Below are positions 25,360 through 33,915 of a stretch of DNA of 46,850 nucleotides, one piece after another. Every line of letters begins with the position of its first letter. Positions within the stretch are counted from its first letter, which is position 1. The DNA lies in contig CAIWGV010000011.1 of assembly GCA_903912365.1 (NCBI GenBank), positions 1 to 46,850 of the forward strand, written 5' to 3'. The stretch is from an uncultured Alphaproteobacteria bacterium. GTDB taxonomy: Bacteria; Pseudomonadota; Alphaproteobacteria; UBA7879; UBA5542. The position numbers and the translations under genes are program-made. The notes under the pieces are model-generated. The model did not search any database. It worked only from the letters and a program-made list of their open reading frames with translations, and was not told where the DNA came from.

Positions 25360-26256
25360 ATGGTTAATATGATTAAGTATATAAATTATTTTTTATTCGG
25401 ATTGTTTTTTTCAAATTGCCTTTCATCTGTATCTTCTTTGGAAGACAGGGAAGAAAATATTTTTTTCAAGACGGTTATCGAAAGGGATCGCCAAACTCTT
25501 ACGGGGTCCATTGATCCTCACGAAGAAACAACTCTTCAAGGGGTTGGAGCGGCTCTGAGCAGCAATCCCCCTCTTTACTCTCTTGTTTTGGAAAATTGTG
25601 ACCTTAAAGAGCTGGATATAAAAATAATAGCGACCTTTTTAAAAAATTCTCCCACTTTAGAAATCTTGAATCTGAAGGGAAATTCCATCGACGGTCAAGG
25701 TGCTCAGGATTTAGGCAAAGCCCTGGCTACCAATACCTCTCTTAAACATCTAGATGTTTCCCATAACAAAGTCTCCAGCGATGGTCTTCTAGGGGCTTTG
25801 GGAAGTGGTTTATTGAAAAGAGAGACTTTCTTAGATTTTTTGAGTTTTGAAGGGAATTCTTTTGTGTACGTTGCCCAAGAAGCCCTGAATCCTCTTTTTT
25901 CCGTAACCATGGGCTATTTAAACCTTGATGCCACCATAGAGCTGTCAACCATACAGCTCGGCCTTAAATCTCAGAAAAGAAAACGTATACTTAGGGGACT
26001 GAAAATTCCCTCCACTGATTCTGTAGTCCCAGTTATTAGAGAGATACTTCCTGTGGCTTACGATTACGGAATAGAAATTGTCTATTTTGGCGGGAGAGAT
26101 GGGAAAAAATTTAGTGCTAAAAAATTAGAACCAGTCCTCGACTCAAAAACCTTGTGGCTTCAGGAAAAAGGAGAGATCGTAGACCCTTTGTCTTTGAAAG
26201 CGCCTACTCTCATGTCTTTAGCTTCCTCTGATGAGATCCTAAAGTATTTTTGGTAA
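25360..26256 (+). CDS. Secreted leucine-rich-repeat protein
   Basis: 298 residues; the ATG at 25360 or the one three codons later gives a signal peptide (YINYFLFGLFFSNCLSSVSS). Residues 70-170 hold ribonuclease-inhibitor-type leucine-rich repeats: LYSLVLENCDL, LEILNLKGNSIDGQGAQDLGKAL and LKHLDVSHNKVSSDGLLGAL, about 28 residues apart. The C-terminal 120 residues are not repetitive and were not recognised. LRR proteins of this type are common among secreted or effector proteins of amoeba symbionts. The DNA is more AT-rich than neighbouring clpB. An effector role is inference. Confidence 0.75.
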   Translation: MVNMIKYINYFLFGLFFSNCLSSVSSLEDREENIFFKTVIERDRQTLTGSIDPHEETTLQGVGAALSSNPPLYSLVLENCDLKELDIKIIATFLKNSPTLEILNLKGNSIDGQGAQDLGKALATNTSLKHLDVSHNKVSSDGLLGALGSGLLKRETFLDFLSFEGNSFVYVAQEALNPLFSVTMGYLNLDATIELSTIQLGLKSQKRKRILRGLKIPSTDSVVPVIREILPVAYDYGIEIVYFGGRDGKKFSAKKLEPVLDSKTLWLQEKGEIVDPLSLKAPTLMSLASSDEILKYFW

Positions 26257-26318
26257 AGAAAGGTTTCCAGGGATACGACTGAAGATAAAGCCAGCCTGAT
26301 TACGTGCAGTCATGTCGG

Positions 26319-27341
26319 CTATTTATAATATCCCTTATACCACTCAATAAAGTTCTTCACACCCTCTTTGACAGAAGTTTTGGGGTTGAAGCCAAGATCT
26401 CGTCTGGCCTCCATAATATCAGAGAGGGCTGCTGGCACATCCCCTGGTTGCATGGGCAAATACTGAATTTTGGCTTTCTTGCCTAAATTATCTTCTATCA
26501 ACTGAATGTAGTCCATGAGCTGTTCGAGAGAACTATTGCCCAGGTTGTAAATTTTGTGGGGGGATCCCTCCCCCGTATCCTTAATTGGATTCTCAAGAGC
26601 CCCAAGGATGCCCGCCACGATATCATCGATATACGTAAAGTCTCGCTTCATATGGCCGTTGTTAAAGACCGATATGGTTTCGCCCGCCAAAATTTTCTTT
26701 GTGAAAATAAAGAGCGCCTGATCAGGGCGCCCCCAGGGGCCATAGGCCGTGAAAAACCTGAGTCCAATGGCGGGGATACGAAAAAGATGCGCATAAGCCT
26801 CAGTCATCAGCTCATCACACTTCTTTGTGGCCGCATAGAGGGCCAACGGAGAATCCGTACGATCGGACTCTGAAAAAGGAAGTTTTGTATTCCCCCCATA
26901 AACAGAAGAACTGCTGGCATAGACAAAGTTTTTCAAGGGACCATGATGCCGAGCAAGCTCCAGCAGAACCAGATGCCCTGTCACATTTGTGGTCACGTAC
27001 TCATAGGGATTCTCTAAAGAATACCGAACCCCTGCTTGTGCGGCCAAATGAATCACCTGTTGGATAGGCTCAGGAGACGCTCTCCAAATGCGCTCCATCT
27101 CAGGCCGGTCCTCAATGGATGCTTTAAAAAATTGGAATGTATCCGGAAAAGATTCTTTCAGAACCTTTAGCCTGGATTCTTTAAGGGATACGTCATAATA
27201 GGGGGAAAGAGAATCAACCCCGATCACATACCGCCCTTGCTCCAGAAGACGTCGTGTCGTATGAAACCCAATGAATCCAGCGACACCCGTGAGGAAAACT
27301 GGAGATTTATTTAGATTTTGATTTTTAGAAGCTGTCATCAA
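26319..27341 (-). CDS. Nucleotide-sugar epimerase (UDP-glucuronate 4-epimerase-like)
   Basis: 340-residue short-chain dehydrogenase/reductase of the extended class. The NAD-binding motif is TGVAGFIG (18-25), followed by ASSSSVYGG and the catalytic YAATKK. Overall length and RPDQALFIFTKKILAGE match UDP-glucuronate/UDP-galacturonate epimerases (CapI/WbnF/LspL group), which supply sugars for surface polysaccharide. Its start overlaps the end of the upstream lipoprotein gene by 17 bases, so they are co-transcribed. Substrate preference is not certain. Confidence 0.87.
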   Translation of the reverse strand: MMTASKNQNLNKSPVFLTGVAGFIGFHTTRRLLEQGRYVIGVDSLSPYYDVSLKESRLKVLKESFPDTFQFFKASIEDRPEMERIWRASPEPIQQVIHLAAQAGVRYSLENPYEYVTTNVTGHLVLLELARHHGPLKNFVYASSSSVYGGNTKLPFSESDRTDSPLALYAATKKCDELMTEAYAHLFRIPAIGLRFFTAYGPWGRPDQALFIFTKKILAGETISVFNNGHMKRDFTYIDDIVAGILGALENPIKDTGEGSPHKIYNLGNSSLEQLMDYIQLIEDNLGKKAKIQYLPMQPGDVPAALSDIMEARRDLGFNPKTSVKEGVKNFIEWYKGYYK

Positions 27342-27645
27342 ATTGTCTTTGTTTATTTTTAGTGGCGGAACATAAGGCCAGGCAATCTTTCACATATCGG
27401 GTCCAAAGGACATAGCAATTTTCTTTTTGGTTCCCACAGAGGATAGGTAAATTCTCCTGGACTCGGTTCAAGCAACTCTCCGAATCACAATCACACTTTT
27501 CACACTTATTACCACAAAATGTTTCCACCAAACTTGTAGGGTTTTCTTTGTAAAGCTCTGATGAAATGACAGGAGGCGCCTCCTCACAAGAGGTGAGCGC
27601 AAGGGCAAAGATCCCCACACAGAGCTTTTTCAAAATTCTTATCAT
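27325..27645 (-). CDS. Small Cys-rich lipoprotein
   Basis: 106 residues. The signal peptide ends in the lipobox LTSC (Cys20), so the mature protein should be lipid-anchored after Lgt (38024) and exported by LolCD if it is not retained. The mature part is dense in cysteine: FCGNKCEKCDCDSESC and then four or five more pairs. No family was recognised. The 3' end overlaps the epimerase start. Confidence 0.7.
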   Translation of the reverse strand: MIRILKKLCVGIFALALTSCEEAPPVISSELYKENPTSLVETFCGNKCEKCDCDSESCLNRVQENLPILCGNQKENCYVLWTRYVKDCLALCSATKNKQRQFDDSF

Positions 27646-27755
27646 AAAGTTTCTCTAAACCTACGCCTTCAATTTACCTGAATTATGCTAAATCTGCCAG
27701 AAAAATCCTGCCCTCAATGGGTTTCTCGTAATCTAAAAATTTTTTATGAATTCTG

Positions 27756-27784
27756 TTGAATTTTAAATTATAAATTTTTATAGT
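27756..27784 (+). promoter_or_regulatory. Sigma70-type promoter of the secreted F-box-like gene
   Basis: TTGAAT (27756-27761), a 17-base AT-only spacer and TATAGT (27779-27784) lie 38 bases before the ATG. The SD AGGA is at 27812-27815. Confidence 0.6.
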
Positions 27785-27822
27785 CTCCTGGATATAAATT
27801 ATTTCAAATATAGGAAAATATT

Positions 27823-28368
27823 ATGAGACTCTCTAAGAATATTAGATTCGTTTTTGTTTTGTTTTTATTATTAACAAAAAACACCCTCTGTAGCACAGAT
27901 TCTTTAGAGAGCGGACTTTTAGACACATTGCCCGAGGACGTAAAATCTCGCGTTATTAGCTCTATAGAAACCTCTGACAATAAAGCAGAACTGATTCGCC
28001 TTTTTAATGAGGCTTTTAATACTTTTAATTGGAATTCCAAAGAAGAAAAAGCTTCCAGGACAGCACTGGGAATCAGAAGAGCCCCAGAACAAGATCAGCT
28101 AATGGCCGTAATGGACTTTTTTCTTTCAGATTTGTTTGACACAGAAACTTACAAGGGGTTTTTGTCCCTATTTCTGCCCCGAATGGATTTCCAGCATCGT
28201 CAGGAAATTGTGGACCACTTGCATTATTTCAAGTATCAACCCTCCTTTATTTTTATTGAGGGGATTCAAAAGGCCGCTGAAGAAATTGGAGACAAACAGG
28301 ACTTAGTGGAACGAAAAACAATTATCGAAAAATATCTACCTTGTTGCGGGTACATGATGCGTCGATAG
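27823..28368 (+). CDS. Secreted F-box-like protein
   Basis: 181 residues. A signal peptide (NIRFVFVLFLLLTKNTLC) is followed near residue 31 by LDTLPEDVKSRVISSIETS and DNKAELIRLFNEAFN. The layout LPxxVxxxVxxxIxxxDxxxLxxLFNxxF resembles the F-box, the Skp1-binding helix bundle of eukaryotic ubiquitin ligases. The rest is helical with a Cys pair near the C-terminus (YLPCCGYMM). It is monocistronic with a good promoter and strongly AT-rich. It is similar in architecture to the gene at 50-664, not clearly in sequence. Whether it binds Skp1 or is delivered to a host is not shown by the sequence. Confidence 0.6.
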   Translation: MRLSKNIRFVFVLFLLLTKNTLCSTDSLESGLLDTLPEDVKSRVISSIETSDNKAELIRLFNEAFNTFNWNSKEEKASRTALGIRRAPEQDQLMAVMDFFLSDLFDTETYKGFLSLFLPRMDFQHRQEIVDHLHYFKYQPSFIFIEGIQKAAEEIGDKQDLVERKTIIEKYLPCCGYMMRR

Positions 28369-28411
28369 ATTAAGAAAAATTTGGACTCAGGAGCCGTGAC
28401 CACTAAAAAAG

Positions 28412-28488
<77 letters not shown>

Positions 28489-28504
28489 TGGCCAAATATA
28501 ATAG

Positions 28505-28579
28505 TGGTGGGCGATGACGGGATTGAACCGCCGACCCTCTCGGTGTAAACGAGACGCTCTACCGCTGAGCTAATCGCCC
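28505..28579 (-). tRNA. tRNA-Val(TAC)
   Basis: 75 bases with encoded CCA. Acceptor GGGCGAT pairs with the 3' arm ATCGCCC, the anticodon stem TCTCG/CGAGA carries loop TTTACAC (anticodon TAC), and the T-arm reads GGTTCAATCC. It lies 16 bases before tRNA-Asp and after hup, so all three may be one transcript. Confidence 0.97.
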
Positions 28580-28636
28580 CTACCACCCTGGTTATATAAC
28601 AAAAATAACTTAGCTCTTCAATATTTAAATTGAATA

Positions 28637-28918
28637 TTAGCCAGCTACCTGTTCTTTTAATACTTTTCCAGCTTTAAATTTTGGAAGGGTTGTTGCCTTG
28701 ATTTGGATCCGATCTCCTGTACGAGGATTGCGGCCCTGAGTTGCCTTACGAGCTACGGACTTGAAAGTCCCAAAACCTACGAGGCCCACAGACCCACCAC
28801 TCTTCAAAGTAGCTGTAACTACCTCCAAGAAACCCTCTACAGCCTTTGAAGCCGCAGCCTTTGTGAGTCCAGATGTCTGTGCAATTTGTGTAATAAGTTC
28901 ACTCTTACTCATTCTCAT
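28637..28918 (-). CDS. hup: DNA-binding protein HU
   Basis: 93 residues, the size of HU/IHF-family histone-like proteins that bend and compact DNA. The order of helices and the beta arm is recognisable: MSKSELITQIAQTSGLTKAAAS, VGLVGFGTF, then the arm with GRNPRTG and IQIKA. The sequence matches HU rather than IHF. A start at the third codon (28912) is also possible; AGGGA lies 9 bases before the first. Upstream of the tandem tRNAs. Confidence 0.95.
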   Translation of the reverse strand: MRMSKSELITQIAQTSGLTKAAASKAVEGFLEVVTATLKSGGSVGLVGFGTFKSVARKATQGRNPRTGDRIQIKATTLPKFKAGKVLKEQVAG

Positions 28919-29322
28919 TTTTATGTTTCCCTTTTTGTTAAATTAAACACTCTATACTTTTACTAAAAACTCTTTTTTTTCGTTCGTCAATTATTTTGTA
29001 AAAAATTGTTTTTAAGAGCCCTCTTCATAGAAAAGGATTTCTCGAAAGGAAAATGAGAAAGATCTATTTCTTTTAGATCTGCCTATTTGGAAAGCAATAA
29101 ACAGTCCGAATATTTTTTCAACTTATCCCTAAACTTACTCAGAAGGAAAAATTCAGGATCTGAGCCCGTTGCAGGAGGATATCTTTTTCTCTTTCCCTTT
29201 CTCCCCCTAAATCTCTTGAACATTTACAATAACAAAAAGAATTTTTCCATAACACAGTGGATTAAAAAAATTCAAAAAAAGGTTGTAAAAATTTTATTCT
29301 GTTGTAGTGTAAAAGATGAGGC

Positions 29323-29354
29323 TAAAAAAAAGAGGAGCCGAGGAAAACCTCGGC
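29323..29354 (-). terminator. Rho-independent terminator of structured RNA copy 2
   Basis: On the minus strand GCCGAGG-TTTT-CCTCGGC (29354-29337) is followed by TCCTC and eight T. A strong intrinsic terminator directly after the conserved RNA linker. Confidence 0.85.
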
Positions 29355-29489
29355 CCTAAAGTTCAACAGGGAGGCTTACGTCTGGGAGACGTAATCTTCA
29401 AGGGCTCGCGCCCTCTATCCGGGTTTTGCGCCCGGAATTCATTGTGCCTTTCGGCGAAAGTTTTATAAATTCAGTGGCGTTTCCGCCAC
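29323..29489 (-). ncRNA. Candidate structured small RNA, copy 2
   Basis: Minus-strand homologue of the element at 8416-8568. Read 5'-3' it has GTGGCG-GAAA-CGCCAC (29489-29474), GCC-GAAA-GGC (29455-29446), TCCGGG-CGCAAAA-CCCGGA (29436-29418), AGGGC-GCGA-GCCCT (29414-29401) and TTACGTCT-CCC-AGACGTAA (29394-29376). The same GCCTCCCTGTT linker and a terminator follow. Against copy 1 the GGAC/GTCC stem becomes GGGC/GCCC, CTGGG/CCCAG becomes CCGGG/CCCGG, and tetraloops change to other stable ones. Such paired changes point to selection on RNA structure. It lies between dnaE and HU, beside an LRR gene remnant. No known sRNA family was recognised. Confidence 0.6.
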
Positions 29490-29560
29490 GTTTCCCTACT
29501 ATAGAGATTTCTTTTTCAGAAGGTATGTCGTTTTATGCATTCCTTCCATGCGCATTATGC

Positions 29561-29728
29561 ATAACAAGGTTGAATATTAGGAATAATGCAATTGGACCTG
29601 TGGGTGCCAATGCTATTACAACCAGCATGGGCCAGCTGACCACTCTAAACATTGGGCGTAATGAACTTGCGAGGATAGATGAAGATCGCCTTACACAAGA
29701 TTTTCCTAATATAGCTATTGCTTATTAA
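29561..29728 (+). pseudogene. Fragment of a leucine-rich-repeat gene
   Basis: The frame ending at TAA 29726-29728 reads ITRLNIRNNAIGPVGANAI followed by LTTLNIGRNELARIDEDRL, one and a half ribonuclease-inhibitor-type LRR units. The same frame is open upstream to 29426, but there it crosses the structured RNA on the other strand and has no LRR pattern. The 5' part of the gene, including any signal peptide, is therefore missing. A relic of another secreted LRR gene like 25360-26256. Confidence 0.6.
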
Positions 29729-29783
29729 GAAAAATCTAGGCCAAAAATATTTCCAATAACCTTGGGTTACGCGGTAAGGGATT

Positions 29784-32700
29784 TTAAAGTGTTTCGTAAG
29801 ACCGAAGGACTTCTAAGTCACTTGCTGTAAGCCTATACCGATCGGGCAAGGCTATCTCTACTTTCTCTCCTTTTTCTGTTTGCCACAGCAAGAAGATTTC
29901 CTGAGAACCCTGGGGTCTCTCCGACAGAAATACTTTCAGATTTTCCAGCCTATCTAGGGCACTCATCTGAAGTCTCAGAGGGCCCTCCACCTTTTCTGCC
30001 ACTTGAGAGAGAGACTTAAGACTATTGGCCGTGAGACGCAAGGTTCCCTCCGCATCCCGACGCAGGGAAATGGAAATGAACAAGGGTTCCCCCTCCCCCA
30101 CCAAGGACCGAGCCTGATCAATGAGCTCTGAGAAAACCGTTATCTCATAACTTCCAAAGGCATCTGAAAGCCCCAGGAAAGCAAACTTCTTTCCCGTTTT
30201 CGTCACGCGGGGCTTAAAGAGCGTGGGAATTCCAATGACATTGGTTTGGGTGCTGGACGTTTTCTCCAGCTCGTGGCTAGAAGTCACTCGCCATTTTTTC
30301 AAAGTTTCTTCGCTATAGCTCTCTAAAGGATGAGAAGAGAGATAAAACCCGATGGCTTCGGATTCTTGTTTGAGTTTTTGCAACAAAGGCCAGTCTGCAA
30401 CATCCGGCAGCTCAAAGGCGTTCGAAGACTGAGATCCTCCAAACAAATCCACTTGATGGCTAGATCGTTGATCTGATAGACCTCCCACATGACGGATCAT
30501 GGATTCGATGGCCTCAAAAAGTTGGGCTCGGTTTTGACACAAACTATCAAAGGCGCCGGCACTGATGAGGCTCTCCATCTGGCGTTTATTCAACATCTTG
30601 GACGTCACCCGAGATAGAAAATCATTAAGATCTTTATAAGACCCATTTTTCTTGCGTTCATCCACCATGTCCTTCATGGAGCTTTCTCCCACGTTTCGGA
30701 TGGCCGACAGGGCATAGCGCAGGGCTTTTTCTCCGGTGAGGGGATCCACCTCCACGGTAAAGCATTCTTCTGACTTCTTGATGTCAGGTAAGAGAAGATT
30801 AATGCTAGAGGCTTTCAGGTCTTGGCGATAGAAATCTAACTTGTCCGTATTGTTCATATCATAGGTCATGGTGGCTGCCATGAACTCATGGGGGAAGTTG
30901 GCTTTCATGTAAGCCGTCTGATAAGAAATTAAGGCATAGGGCGCCGAGTGAGACTTGTTAAATCCATAGCCGGCAAATTTGGCCATTTGATCAAAGATTT
31001 TGGAGGCAGATTTGGGATCAATGCTATTCTTGATGGCCCCTTCCTGGAAAATCTTCCGCTGTTGGTCCATTTCGCTCTTAATCTTCTTTCCCATGGCACG
31101 GCGGAGAAGATCTGCTGACCCCAGGGTATACCCCCCCAACTCCTGGGCAATCTGCATCACCTGCTCTTGGTACACCATCACCCCATAGGTATCTTTAAGG
31201 ATATGCTCAAGCTTGGGATGAAGGTAAGAAACTTTCTCTTCCCCATGTTTACAGGCCAGATACCGAGGAATGTCATCCATAGGGCCTGGACGATAGAGCG
31301 CCACCAGCGCAATGATTTCTTCAAAACGATCCGGCTTTAGCTTCCTCACCACATCCCGCATGCCCTGGCCTTCCAGCTGAAAGATGCCCACGGTTTCCAC
31401 ACGTTTAAGAAGATCAAAGGTCTTCTGATCATCTAGGGGAATGGTGTCGATCTGTATATCAGCCCCTTGAGCCCGCGCCATCTCTGCCGCATTTTCAAGA
31501 ATGGTGAGCGTTTTCAGCCCCAGGAAGTCAAACTTGATAAGGCCAGCCAACTCCACGTATTTCATACTAAATTGGGTGGCAAGGATATCGGATTTAGGGT
31601 CTCTATAGAGCGGCACCAGCTCATTCAGGGGACGGTCCCCAATGATAATACCCGCCGCGTGAGTAGACGCATGACGATAGAGGCCTTCTAATTTGAGGGC
31701 CATATCCATTAAATGGGACACAGATTTATCATTTTTCCGCATCTCTTGGAGTAAAGGCTCCTGATTAATGGCTTCCTCTAAGGTGCATTGTTTGCCGGGT
31801 GTTTGGGGCACAAGTTTACAAATACGATCTACTTGAGGGTAAGGCATCTGCAAAACACGCCCCACATCCCGTAATACGGCTCGAGCTTGAAGCTTTCCAA
31901 AGGTAATGATTTGAGCCACCTTCTCAGACCCATAGCGCTGTTGCACGTAATGAATCACCTCATCCCTTCGGTCTTGGCAAAAATCGATATCGAAGTCAGG
32001 AAGGGATACCCGCTCTGGGTTCAGGAATCTTTCAAATAGCAAGTTAAAGCGGATGGGATCAATGTCTGTAATGGTCAAACTCCAGGCCACGAGAGATCCA
32101 GCCCCGGACCCTCTGCCCGGCCCTACAGGGATATGCTGGCGCTTGGCCCATTGGATAAAATCTGCCACAATCAAAAAATATCCCGCAAACCCCATCTGGA
32201 TGATCACATTAAGCTCGTACTCCATACGTTCATTGTATGTTTTTCTTATGTTCTCTTTTTCCTCGTCTGAATGGGCCGCACTAAAAACATATTTTTCTAA
32301 TCTATAGGTCAATCCTTCCCCTGATTGCACCCGCAGCTCTTCAATTTCATCTCGTCCTGACTCACTTTTGAAGGGCGGCAATAGGGGAATGGAGGCTGTG
32401 GGCATGTAATGGCATCTTTGAGCGATAAGCACCGTATTCTCAATGGCTTCGGGCAGATCTTTGAACAACTCCTTCATCTCCGCCGGTGACTTGAAATAAT
32501 GATGGGGCGTTACCTTACGCCGCTCCGAATCCGCCACATAAGATCCCTCCGAAATGCAGATCAAGGCATCGTGCGCTTGGTACATGTTGGGGTCTTTAAA
32601 GAAACAGTTGTTGGTGGCCACCAAAGGAATGGTGTGGTCATAGGCTAATTTTAAGAAAGATTCCTCTGTTCGAGCCTCATTTTCCATACCATGGCGGCTG

Positions 32701-33233
32701 ATTTCCATATAGAATCGATCCCCAAAGAGGTCTTGGAATTGGTGCAGCAAAGCAACTGCTTCTGAAGACTTATTCTGAAGAATCAAATGTCCCAAAGGAC
32801 CCTCTGCGCCGCCTGATAGGGCAATGATGCCCTCGGTCGTGCCTTTCAAATCTTCCAGTAAGAGATGGGGCGTAATCCGATTGGGCAAATCTATATAGGC
32901 TTTACTGATGAGCTGGATCAGGTTTTTATAGCCTTTTTCACTTTGGGCCAGCAGGACAAGGGAAGGTAAATTAAAGGAAGCGGTCCCAAAAAGAGGGTCT
33001 TTGAGTTTAGCCTCTAGGCCAATGAGTGGTTGGACTCCGGCCTTGGCACAAGCGAGAGCAAACTCTAGGGCGCCGAACATGTTATTCGTATCTGTTATAG
33101 CAACGGCGGGCATTCCCAATTTTTGGGTCAGCGGGACCAGGTCTTCTATCTTCAGGGCCCCTTCGGATAAGGAATAGGCTGTATGGACCCGAAGATGGAC
33201 AAACGCGTCCTGAAAATTGAGAGATCGAACCAT
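29784..33233 (-). CDS. dnaE: DNA polymerase III subunit alpha
   Basis: 1149 residues, full length for DnaE1. An N-terminal PHP domain (FVHLRVHTAYSLSEGA, VAITDTNNMFGALEF) is followed by the C-family polymerase core with the catalytic aspartates in PDFDIDFCQDRR. FNKSHSAPYALISYQTAYMK and the tandem HhH and OB-fold region come after. It is the replicative polymerase. Gene order proS-lolC-lolD-dnaE is typical of alphaproteobacteria; it begins 7 bases after lolD. Confidence 0.97.
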   Translation of the reverse strand: MVRSLNFQDAFVHLRVHTAYSLSEGALKIEDLVPLTQKLGMPAVAITDTNNMFGALEFALACAKAGVQPLIGLEAKLKDPLFGTASFNLPSLVLLAQSEKGYKNLIQLISKAYIDLPNRITPHLLLEDLKGTTEGIIALSGGAEGPLGHLILQNKSSEAVALLHQFQDLFGDRFYMEISRHGMENEARTEESFLKLAYDHTIPLVATNNCFFKDPNMYQAHDALICISEGSYVADSERRKVTPHHYFKSPAEMKELFKDLPEAIENTVLIAQRCHYMPTASIPLLPPFKSESGRDEIEELRVQSGEGLTYRLEKYVFSAAHSDEEKENIRKTYNERMEYELNVIIQMGFAGYFLIVADFIQWAKRQHIPVGPGRGSGAGSLVAWSLTITDIDPIRFNLLFERFLNPERVSLPDFDIDFCQDRRDEVIHYVQQRYGSEKVAQIITFGKLQARAVLRDVGRVLQMPYPQVDRICKLVPQTPGKQCTLEEAINQEPLLQEMRKNDKSVSHLMDMALKLEGLYRHASTHAAGIIIGDRPLNELVPLYRDPKSDILATQFSMKYVELAGLIKFDFLGLKTLTILENAAEMARAQGADIQIDTIPLDDQKTFDLLKRVETVGIFQLEGQGMRDVVRKLKPDRFEEIIALVALYRPGPMDDIPRYLACKHGEEKVSYLHPKLEHILKDTYGVMVYQEQVMQIAQELGGYTLGSADLLRRAMGKKIKSEMDQQRKIFQEGAIKNSIDPKSASKIFDQMAKFAGYGFNKSHSAPYALISYQTAYMKANFPHEFMAATMTYDMNNTDKLDFYRQDLKASSINLLLPDIKKSEECFTVEVDPLTGEKALRYALSAIRNVGESSMKDMVDERKKNGSYKDLNDFLSRVTSKMLNKRQMESLISAGAFDSLCQNRAQLFEAIESMIRHVGGLSDQRSSHQVDLFGGSQSSNAFELPDVADWPLLQKLKQESEAIGFYLSSHPLESYSEETLKKWRVTSSHELEKTSSTQTNVIGIPTLFKPRVTKTGKKFAFLGLSDAFGSYEITVFSELIDQARSLVGEGEPLFISISLRRDAEGTLRLTANSLKSLSQVAEKVEGPLRLQMSALDRLENLKVFLSERPQGSQEIFLLWQTEKGEKVEIALPDRYRLTASDLEVLRSYETL

Positions 33234-33240
33234 TCTACCT

Positions 33241-33915
33241 TTATACCAGTTTGCCTTCGTGTAGCTTCACGACACGGTTCATACGCTGGGCGATGTCCCT
33301 ATTGTGGGTCACCACCAATGCGGTAAGCTTAGATGATTTTACCAGATTAAAGAAAAGATCTAAAACTTTTTCCGCCGTCTGCTCATCGAGATTTCCCGTG
33401 GGCTCATCGGCCAGCAATACCTGGATATCATTGGCCATGGCACGGGCAATGGCTACCCGCTGCTGTTCTCCCCCAGAAAGCTGTTGAGAGAAATGATCAA
33501 ACCGCTCCGAAAGTCCCACGGTAGCCAAGAGATCTTTGGCCTTATCCCGAGCTTTAGTCTTTGAAATGCCCCGGATCATCTGAGGAATCATAACATTTTC
33601 AAGGGCCGTGAATTCTGGGAGCAAACAATGCTTTTGATACACAAACCCGAAGTTTTCCCCTCGGAGACGGGTTTTTTCCGCATCGGATATCCCCGAAATT
33701 TCTTGCCCTTCAAAAATAATTGTCCCTTCCGTTGGGCTATCTAAGAGCCCTGCAATATGAAGAAGTGTAGATTTTCCAGAACCAGACGCCCCCACAAGCC
33801 CTACGGTTTCTCCTTTTTGAATGCTGAGATTAACCCCCGTTAAAATCTTGAGGGAATTGTGGCCCTGAAGAAAGACTTTATGGATATTATGAAGCTGCAG
33901 CAAGGGGCTATTCAT
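33241..33915 (-). CDS. lolD: Lipoprotein-releasing ABC transporter ATP-binding protein
   Basis: 224-residue ABC ATPase: Walker A GASGSGKST (42-50), signature LSGGEQQRVAIARAM, Walker B VLLADEPTGNLD. With the LolC/E-type permease encoded just upstream it extracts lipoproteins from the inner membrane to the chaperone LolA. The start overlaps the end of the permease gene by 8 bases. Confidence 0.94.
   Translation of the reverse strand: MNSPLLQLHNIHKVFLQGHNSLKILTGVNLSIQKGETVGLVGASGSGKSTLLHIAGLLDSPTEGTIIFEGQEISGISDAEKTRLRGENFGFVYQKHCLLPEFTALENVMIPQMIRGISKTKARDKAKDLLATVGLSERFDHFSQQLSGGEQQRVAIARAMANDIQVLLADEPTGNLDEQTAEKVLDLFFNLVKSSKLTALVVTHNRDIAQRMNRVVKLHEGKLV

Noticed and set aside
29087-29359. 90-codon plus-strand frame between HU and the LRR remnant
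   Set aside because: Low-complexity Lys/Asn-rich translation of AT-rich DNA that ends inside the RNA terminator on the other strand.
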